DNA of 5,803 bases from an uncultured Erysipelotrichaceae bacterium. Its GTDB lineage: Bacteria > Bacillota_I > Bacilli_A > Erysipelotrichales > Erysipelotrichaceae. The notes under the pieces were generated by a model, which was not told the origin of the DNA, did no database searches, and saw nothing but the letters and a program-made list of their open reading frames with translations. The stretch spans positions 1 through 5,803 of the forward strand of contig CADBPK010000174.1 of assembly GCA_902796465.1 (NCBI GenBank), in the 5' to 3' direction. Below, one piece after another: positions 1 through 4,499 of this stretch. Numbering within the stretch: the stretch's first letter is position 1; every line of letters starts with the position of its first letter. The position numbers and the translations under genes were made by a program.

Positions 1-25
1 CCAGACCCCAGCTTTATTTGGTAAT

Positions 26-62
26 CCAAACAAAAACCAGACAATGTCTGGTTTTTGTTTGG
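26..62 (+). terminator. Intrinsic terminator of an unseen upstream gene
   Basis: Bases 26-42 and 46-62 are perfect reverse complements (17 bp) around a three-base AAT loop. The GC-richer core CCAGAC/GTCTGG is followed on the + strand by TTTTTGTTT, and the matching A-rich arm precedes it, so the structure would work in either direction. It fits termination of a + strand gene lying mostly left of the window; one frame entering the window stops with TAA at 22-24. It should also insulate ymdB from upstream transcription. Seen directly; function is inferred from the hairpin plus T-tract form. Confidence 0.9.
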
Positions 63-90
63 CTTTTCGGCTGATCCCCGCCCTGTCTGC

Positions 91-119
91 TTGCAAGGAG
101 ATATTTATAAAGATAAAAT
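91..119 (+). promoter_or_regulatory. Predicted sigma-A promoter for ymdB
   Basis: TTGCAA (91-96) and TAAAAT (114-119) are separated by 17 bases, each close to the TTGACA/TATAAT consensus. Transcription would start near 125-127, leaving a leader of about 50 bases that consists largely of the hairpin at 132-156 and the ribosome site. The upstream terminator makes a promoter here necessary. The surrounding sequence is AT-rich, so alternative -10 boxes such as TATAAA at 106-111 cannot be excluded. Confidence 0.6.
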
Positions 120-131
120 TAATTATATATA

Positions 132-156
132 GATCATATCTGATTCAGATGTGGTC
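132..156 (+). promoter_or_regulatory. Hairpin in the ymdB leader abutting the ribosome site
   Basis: Bases 132-142 pair with 146-156 (11 pairs, two of them G-U) around a three-base loop. At the DNA level the centre is a perfect inverted repeat, ATCTGA-T-TCAGAT (138-150). The stem ends one base before the GGAAGGG ribosome site (157-163). It could be a 5'-end stabilising stem, a translational control element, or an operator for a protein recognising the palindrome. No known riboswitch or T-box signature is visible. Confidence 0.55.
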
Positions 157-174
157 GGAAGGGTTTTAACAGTA

Positions 175-951
175 ATGAATATTCTCTTTCTGGGAGATGT
201 CGTCGCACGGAGCGGACGGCAGGTCGTTAGAGACAGGTTACCTGCTTTAAAAAACAAGTACTCTGTCGATTTTACTATTGTTAACGGAGAAAATGCAGCA
301 CACGGCAAAGGAATCACATTAAAAATCTACAATGAATTCATGCGGGCAGGTGTGAATGCAGTAACACTCGGAAATCATGCTTTTGCAAAACACGAAATCA
401 TACCGATGTTCGATCAGTGCCCCAATCTGATCAGGCCGATAAATATGGATCACGAACATGGAAACGGGTACATGATTTATCAGATCGGCGCAAAAAAACT
501 TGCAGTGATCAACGTCCTGGGAATGGCTTTCATGACCGGATATGAGGAGGAACCCGTCCCGGCACTGGAGCGTCTGCTTGACCAGATCAGTGCAGATATC
601 ATCATCGTTGATTTCCATGCGGAAACAACGGCTGAAAAGAGCATTATCATGCAGCACTTCAAATCCAGAGTTACGGCGGTCATCGGAACACATACGCATG
701 TTCAGACCGCTGACGAATGCATCAGGGACGGCTGTGCCTATATCACGGATGTCGGAATGTGCGGACCGTATGACAGCATTCTCGGCAGGGATACGGAAGA
801 AATACTCAAACGATATATTGCCAAGGAGCAGACCATTTACAAGCCGTCCTCCGCAAAAGCGATCCTTTGCGGATGTCTGATCGAAATCGATGAAACGACA
901 AACAGGGCAGCTGCGATCACGAGGATTCAGATCCGTCCTGATGAGCGTTAA
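175..951 (+). CDS. ymdB: YmdB-family metallophosphoesterase (2',3'-cyclic nucleotide phosphodiesterase)
   Basis: The product (258 aa; about 264 in Bacillus subtilis) belongs to the YmdB/TIGR00282 calcineurin-like phosphoesterases, cytosolic dinuclear-metal enzymes that hydrolyse 2',3'-cyclic nucleotides and affect RNA turnover and, in B. subtilis, biofilm gene expression. Family signatures occur in order: ILFLGDVV (D8), NGENAAHGKG (E39, N40), GNH (N67, H68), DFHAE (H148), GTHTHVQTAD (H173, H175) and TDVGMCGPYDSILG (191-204). All expected metal ligands are present. The block after GNH reads AFAKHEI where TWDKKEI is usual. I chose ATG 175 because it gives the family's MxILFxGDVV start; GTG 151 would add eight non-family residues and would place the GGAAGGG ribosome site (157-163, 11 bases before ATG 175) inside the gene. 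The gene often follows rny in Firmicutes, but the upstream gene is not visible. No clear terminator follows, so some read-through into the ferredoxin gene is possible. Confidence 0.95.
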   Translation: MNILFLGDVVARSGRQVVRDRLPALKNKYSVDFTIVNGENAAHGKGITLKIYNEFMRAGVNAVTLGNHAFAKHEIIPMFDQCPNLIRPINMDHEHGNGYMIYQIGAKKLAVINVLGMAFMTGYEEEPVPALERLLDQISADIIIVDFHAETTAEKSIIMQHFKSRVTAVIGTHTHVQTADECIRDGCAYITDVGMCGPYDSILGRDTEEILKRYIAKEQTIYKPSSAKAILCGCLIEIDETTNRAAAITRIQIRPDER

Positions 952-987
952 ACAAGATGAAAAAAAGAAAACGCCATTGAATGCATG

Positions 988-1016
988 TTGAAGTAAAAAA
1001 ACAGGAATGATATAAT
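988..1016 (+). promoter_or_regulatory. Strong predicted sigma-A promoter for the ferredoxin gene
   Basis: TTGAAG (988-993), a 17-base spacer and a perfect TATAAT (1011-1016) preceded by TG at 1008-1009 (extended -10) form the best promoter in the window. A start near 1022-1024 leaves a leader of about 20 bases carrying AGGAGG at 1031-1036. It predicts high, largely independent expression of the ferredoxin gene. Confidence 0.8.
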
Positions 1017-1042
1017 TCAGTATAGTAAAAAGGAGGATATCT

Positions 1043-1216
1043 ATGCCAGTAACAGTTGATAAGGATGTCTGCATCGGTTGCGGAGCTTGTGTAGGAGCAT
1101 GCCCTGTTGGAGCGCTCTCACTCGATGACGAAGGAAAATCTCAGGTTGATGAAGGTGCTTGCATCGATTGCCTGACATGTGTAGGTACTTGCCCGGTAAC
1201 TGCAATTTCCGAATAA
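1043..1216 (+). CDS. Small 2[4Fe-4S] ferredoxin (57 aa)
   Basis: This short gene encodes a clostridial-type bacterial ferredoxin, a soluble low-potential electron carrier holding two [4Fe-4S] clusters. The two cysteine motifs are CIGCGACVGACP (C10, C13, C16, C20) and CIDCLTCVGTCP (C40, C43, C46, C50), both CxxCxxCxxxC followed by proline, so all eight ligands are intact. The length of 57 residues is normal for the family (about 55-60). The ATG lies six bases after a perfect AGGAGG (1031-1036). A strong promoter upstream and a terminator at 1256-1281 make it a single-gene unit. Its partner enzymes cannot be read from the sequence; candidates are pyruvate:ferredoxin oxidoreductase, hydrogenase or radical-SAM enzymes, including the neighbouring MiaB. 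The two halves remain alike even at DNA level, reflecting the known internal duplication of these proteins. Confidence 0.96.
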   Translation: MPVTVDKDVCIGCGACVGACPVGALSLDDEGKSQVDEGACIDCLTCVGTCPVTAISE

Positions 1217-1255
1217 CGGTCATTGAAACGTTCACCAGTCGATAATTGACAAATT

Positions 1256-1281
1256 AGCAGTGTGCATTGCACTGCTTTTTT
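1256..1281 (+). terminator. Intrinsic terminator after the ferredoxin gene
   Basis: AGCAGTG (1256-1262) pairs with CACTGCT (1270-1276) around a seven-base loop and runs into six T residues (1276-1281). It lies 40 bases after the ferredoxin stop codon and just upstream of the miaB promoter, separating the two transcription units. Confidence 0.85.
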
Positions 1282-1291
1282 ACTGGCTTTT

Positions 1292-1300
1292 TGTTATAAT
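1292..1300 (+). promoter_or_regulatory. Predicted extended -10 promoter for miaB
   Basis: TGTTATAAT holds a perfect TATAAT (1295-1300) with the TGn extension (1292-1294). At the proper distance the -35 region (about 1272-1277, CTGCTT) is poor because it overlaps the preceding terminator stem, so the promoter would rely on the extended -10. The start would fall near 1306-1308, giving a leader of less than 20 bases with an AAGGAAG ribosome site (1312-1318). Confidence 0.65.
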
Positions 1301-1323
1301 AGTTACTCGAAAAGGAAGAAACA

Positions 1324-2760
1324 ATGGAACGAAATACATTTATTTTACCCGATCAGGATCAGGCAAAACGCAGGACCAGGACCAGGCCGGAGAGCGTCTA
1401 CGACCTGTTTACCCTGACGGAAAATGCCCGCGGGATCGGCTCAGGCAAATATTACTATCTGCGCACGTACGGATGCCAGGCAAATGTTCGTGACGGCGAA
1501 ACGATCTCCGGAATGCTGGAAATGATGGGATTTCAGAAATCGGAAAAACCGGAAGAGGCCGATGTGCTTGTATTCAATACATGTGCTGTCCGCAGGGCGG
1601 CAGAAGAAAGGGTGCTGGGCGAGATCGGAAGTCTGAAAGGACTGAAGCGGAAACATCCGGAAAAAGTCATCTGCATCTGCGGATGCATGGCCCAGGAAGA
1701 AGCCGTGGTGGATGAGATCCTGAAAGGATATCCGCAGGTGGACATCATTTTCGGCACGCATAACATCTATCACTTCCCGGAACTGCTCACAGGCAGGCTT
1801 TCCGACGGTGAGCGCAGGGTCGAGGTTTTCTCCGAAGAGGGAAAGGTGATCGAAAACCTGCCGGTGCAGAGATCGCAGACCTGCAAGGGATTTGTCAATA
1901 TCATGTACGGATGCAACAAATTCTGTACATACTGTATCGTTCCCTATACGAGGGGAAAGGAACGCTCCCGCAGAAAAGAGGATATCATTGCCGAAATACG
2001 GGAACTGAAAGCAAAGAATTTCAAGGAAGTTATACTGCTCGGACAGAATGTCAATGCATACGGAAAGGATCTGGGGGAAGAGGATGGCTTTACGGAACTG
2101 CTGAAAGCTTCCGCCGAAACGGGAATCGACAGGATCCGTTTCTATACCAGCCATCCCCGTGACTACAGTCCAACGACGATCGATGCAATGAAGGAATATC
2201 CGAACATCATGCCTTCGCTGCATCTGCCGGTCCAGTCCGGTTCGGATGAGGTTTTGCGCCGTATGGCAAGGGGATATACCGCTGACAGCTACAAAAAGCT
2301 GTATGACGAGATGAAAAGCAAGATTCCGGGCATTACATTCTCCACAGACATCATCGTCGGATTCCCCGGCGAAACAGATGAACAGTTCCGGAAAACGCTG
2401 GATCTGGCAGATTACTGCAAATTTGATCTGGCTTACACATTTGTCTATTCCCCGCGTTCCGGAACCCCGGCCGCGAAAATGCCGGATGACACCCCAGCAG
2501 AGGTCAAAAAGGAGCGTCTGCAGATCCTGAATGAAAAGATCGGCAGATATGCCAATGCAAACAATCAGCAGTATATGGGCAAAGTGCTGCAGGTCCTGTG
2601 CGAAGGGTCATCAAAGAAAAAAGCAGATGTATATTCCGGATACAGCGCAGAAAACAAACTGGTGAATTTCACCGGGCCGGCCGGTCTGAAGGATCAGATC
2701 GTAAACGTTGAGATCACGGGCATTCACAGCTATTCACTGGACGGCAAAGTGGTATTGTGA
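1324..2760 (+). CDS. miaB: tRNA-2-methylthio-N6-dimethylallyladenosine synthase MiaB
   Basis: MiaB is a cytosolic radical-SAM methylthiotransferase that converts i6A37 to ms2i6A37 in tRNAs reading UNN codons, using two [4Fe-4S] clusters and S-adenosylmethionine. The 478-residue product has: a non-conserved, charged N-terminal extension (1-42), common in Firmicutes; the UPF0004 domain with cluster cysteines C51 (YGCQAN), C87 (NTCAVR) and C121 (GCMAQEE); the radical-SAM domain with YGCNKFCTYCIVPYTRG (C197, C201, C204) and RGKERSR; SAM-binding segments near LPVQSGSD (301-308) and DIIVGFPGET (342-351); and a C-terminal TRAM RNA-binding domain (about 411-478). NIMYGCNKFCTYC and KERSR point to MiaB rather than MtaB or RimO. 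ATG 1324 follows an AAGGAAG ribosome site. Short hexamer tandem repeats lie in the N-terminal extension. The next gene starts 64 bases on with no terminator between, so miaB transcripts probably continue into it. Confidence 0.96.
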   Translation: MERNTFILPDQDQAKRRTRTRPESVYDLFTLTENARGIGSGKYYYLRTYGCQANVRDGETISGMLEMMGFQKSEKPEEADVLVFNTCAVRRAAEERVLGEIGSLKGLKRKHPEKVICICGCMAQEEAVVDEILKGYPQVDIIFGTHNIYHFPELLTGRLSDGERRVEVFSEEGKVIENLPVQRSQTCKGFVNIMYGCNKFCTYCIVPYTRGKERSRRKEDIIAEIRELKAKNFKEVILLGQNVNAYGKDLGEEDGFTELLKASAETGIDRIRFYTSHPRDYSPTTIDAMKEYPNIMPSLHLPVQSGSDEVLRRMARGYTADSYKKLYDEMKSKIPGITFSTDIIVGFPGETDEQFRKTLDLADYCKFDLAYTFVYSPRSGTPAAKMPDDTPAEVKKERLQILNEKIGRYANANNQQYMGKVLQVLCEGSSKKKADVYSGYSAENKLVNFTGPAGLKDQIVNVEITGIHSYSLDGKVVL

Positions 2761-2784
2761 TTTCGGAAACAGTTGTTCTATAAT
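2755..2784 (+). promoter_or_regulatory. Predicted internal promoter for the RNase J gene
   Basis: TTGTGA (2755-2760) and a perfect TATAAT (2779-2784) are 18 bases apart. The -35 box overlaps the last codon and the TGA stop of miaB. Transcription would start near 2791-2793, about 30 bases before the gene, adding to read-through from miaB. Confidence 0.6.
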
Positions 2785-2810
2785 ACACTTAACAGAGCAC
2801 CAGAATGAAT

Positions 2811-2815
2811 GGAGG
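2811..2815 (+). promoter_or_regulatory. Ribosome site that decides the RNase J start
   Basis: GGAGG is followed by two in-frame ATG codons, at 2819 and 2825 (reading M-S-M-S-K). Spacing is only three bases to the first but nine to the second, so ATG 2825 is the likely start. The frame stays open upstream to 2708, but that stretch overlaps miaB and has no family similarity. Confidence 0.75.
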
Positions 2816-2824
2816 ATAATGTCT

Positions 2825-4489
2825 ATGAGCAAAGTACGCATTTTTGCATTGGGCGGCCTTGATGAAGACGGCAAGAACATGTATGTCGTTGAGATCGGGG
2901 ATGAAATATTTGTCATGGAATGCGGTCTGAAATATCCCGGTGATCAGTTAGGTATTGAAATGATCATTCCTGACTTCACTTATCTGAAACAGCATCAGGA
3001 CAGGATCAAAGGTATATTTATCACACACGGTCATGATGATGTCATGGCGGCGCTTCCGAGCCTTCTGAAAGAGATGCCGGATGTCCCGATCTATATGGCA
3101 CCGCTGACAGCGCTGATGTTTGAGAGAAAGATCAAAAAGCTCGGGATGAAGGATGTCCGTATCCACAGGGTCAGAAGAAATTCCATGATCAAGATCGGAA
3201 AAACCGAGATCCGGACTTTCGGAACGACCCAGTCGATCGCAGACGGCTTCGGCATTGCGATCCGTACACCGGACGGATATGTTGTCTATACCGGTGAGTT
3301 TATCGTTGACTATGACACCCGTACGGATGCTTTCAAATTCGAGATCATAAGCCTTACCGATCTCGGCAATACAGGCGTTCTGGCACTGCTGACGGAATCG
3401 GTCGGATCATTCCGTGCCGGACATTCTGCGCCGCAGCACCGCATTACGCCTATGATCGAACAGTATTTCGAGGATTCCCGCGGCAGAATGTTCATCACAG
3501 TGTTCAACCAGAACATCTACCGTATCATTGAGATCATCGAACTGGCCAATAAATACAACCGGAAAGTGATGATCTATGATGAAGAACTGCGCAATCTGAT
3601 GCATGATATGGCCACACTCGGCTACTATCATATTCCGGCAGGTCTGGAGATCCCGGTGACAAGTTTCAGCAATGACATGGAAAACATCCTTGTCATCGTA
3701 GCCGGGACAGGCAGTTCCATATTCAAGAAAATACATAAGATCGCCACAAAAGAGGATGACAGGATCGAACTGCGTCCGTCCGATACGATCATCATTGCTT
3801 CCCCGGCGGTTCCCGGTACAGAACGGCAGGAAAGCGCGATGGAGGACGATCTTTACAAAGAAGGCGCCCGTGTATGCATGGTCGATGCCAAACGGACTTT
3901 TTCCATGCACGCCAGTGTCGAAGATCTGAAGATGATGCTGTACCTGCTCAAACCGAAATACTATATTCCGGTGAAAGGGGAATACCGTCAGCTGATCGCC
4001 AATGCCAATATTGCGCTGAATATGGGCTTCCGCGCCGATCATATTATCGTGCTGGACAACGGACAGATCGTCCAGTTCGTTGATGGGAAACTGCAGAAGA
4101 ACTACGAATTCATCGATGTGGATGATGTGCTGGTAAACGGGAATGAAAACCTGGATGCCAGCGGTATGGTCCTCAGGGACAGGGAGATCCTGTCTACCGA
4201 AGGCGCTATCATCGTCGGTGTAGTTATGAATCATACGACGAAAGAGATCATCGGCGGACCGGATGTGCAGAGCCGCGGTGTGATCTATCTGAAAGATGCA
4301 GACTATATTCTGAAAGAAATAGGTGTTATTATGGAATCTACGATCAATGAGGCCGTGGCAGCCGGGAAGTACGACAATCTTGCGTGCCGTTCGGAAGCCA
4401 GGGAGAAGATCGGCAAATATGTTCTCAGGGAAACCGGAAAGAGACCTATGATCCTGCCGGCGATCATTGAGATCAATACAAAAGACTGA
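2825..4489 (+). CDS. rnjB: RNase J family protein, J2-like, with a degraded active site
   Basis: RNase J proteins are cytosolic metallo-beta-lactamase/beta-CASP nucleases that degrade and mature RNA, often as J1/J2 complexes. The 554-residue product matches the family length (about 555) and fold: N-terminal beta-lactamase (to about 205), beta-CASP (about 205-350), returning beta-lactamase segment with KPKYYIPVKGEYR (376-388), and C-terminal domain ending KRPMILPAIIEI (539-550). Key residues differ from active RNase J: HxHxDH reads HGHDDV (H68, H70 and D72 kept, H to V73); the TTHS histidine is Q136; the TGD aspartate is E158; LSDS is LTES (E191); SNIHR is QNIYR; HTSGHGG is FSMHASV (only H362 kept); PIHGEYR is PVKGEYR (K384). 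B. subtilis J2, as I recall it, is similarly altered (HGHDEN, PVNGEYR). Adjacency to ftsK/spoIIIE also fits rnjB. I infer weak or no catalysis and a scaffold or regulatory role with an active RNase J encoded elsewhere. The undisturbed frame argues against a pseudogene. Family assignment is firm; the J2 label is less certain. Confidence 0.9.
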   Translation: MSKVRIFALGGLDEDGKNMYVVEIGDEIFVMECGLKYPGDQLGIEMIIPDFTYLKQHQDRIKGIFITHGHDDVMAALPSLLKEMPDVPIYMAPLTALMFERKIKKLGMKDVRIHRVRRNSMIKIGKTEIRTFGTTQSIADGFGIAIRTPDGYVVYTGEFIVDYDTRTDAFKFEIISLTDLGNTGVLALLTESVGSFRAGHSAPQHRITPMIEQYFEDSRGRMFITVFNQNIYRIIEIIELANKYNRKVMIYDEELRNLMHDMATLGYYHIPAGLEIPVTSFSNDMENILVIVAGTGSSIFKKIHKIATKEDDRIELRPSDTIIIASPAVPGTERQESAMEDDLYKEGARVCMVDAKRTFSMHASVEDLKMMLYLLKPKYYIPVKGEYRQLIANANIALNMGFRADHIIVLDNGQIVQFVDGKLQKNYEFIDVDDVLVNGNENLDASGMVLRDREILSTEGAIIVGVVMNHTTKEIIGGPDVQSRGVIYLKDADYILKEIGVIMESTINEAVAAGKYDNLACRSEAREKIGKYVLRETGKRPMILPAIIEINTKD

Positions 4490-4499
4490 TGAGGTTAAA

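Noticed and set aside
1..24. Possible C-terminal tail of an upstream gene (reading P-D-P-S-F-I-W then TAA at 22-24), just before the terminator
   Set aside because: Only seven codons are visible and they match no family I recognise; another frame also runs through, so it cannot be called.
151..174. Upstream GTG start for ymdB
   Set aside because: It would add eight residues absent from the family and would lie before, rather than after, the GGAAGGG ribosome site.
319..1074. Long open frame on the minus strand opposite ymdB and the ferredoxin gene
   Set aside because: It lies antisense to two clearly conserved genes and their signals, and its translation shows no family features.
1246..1251. 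Perfect TTGACA -35 box downstream of the ferredoxin gene
   Set aside because: No -10 element lies 16-18 bases further on; the only good TATAAT is about 43 bases away.
1441..2223. Long open frame on the minus strand opposite miaB
   Set aside because: It mirrors codon bias of the real gene, has no convincing ribosome site considered with context, and covers conserved MiaB motifs.
2708..2824. Upstream extension of the RNase J frame
   Set aside because: It overlaps the end of miaB and the promoter, and ATG 2825 has the ribosome site at proper spacing and gives the family N-terminus.
3407..4234. 275-codon open frame on the minus strand opposite the RNase J gene
   Set aside because: It is antisense to a well-conserved protein, and the translation, rich in H, D and F, looks like a shadow of the + strand codons.
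4466..4477. Small inverted repeat ATTGA-GA-TCAAT at the end of the RNase J gene as a terminator
   Set aside because: The stem is only five AT-rich pairs with a two-base loop and no T-tract, and ftsK follows within 25 bases.
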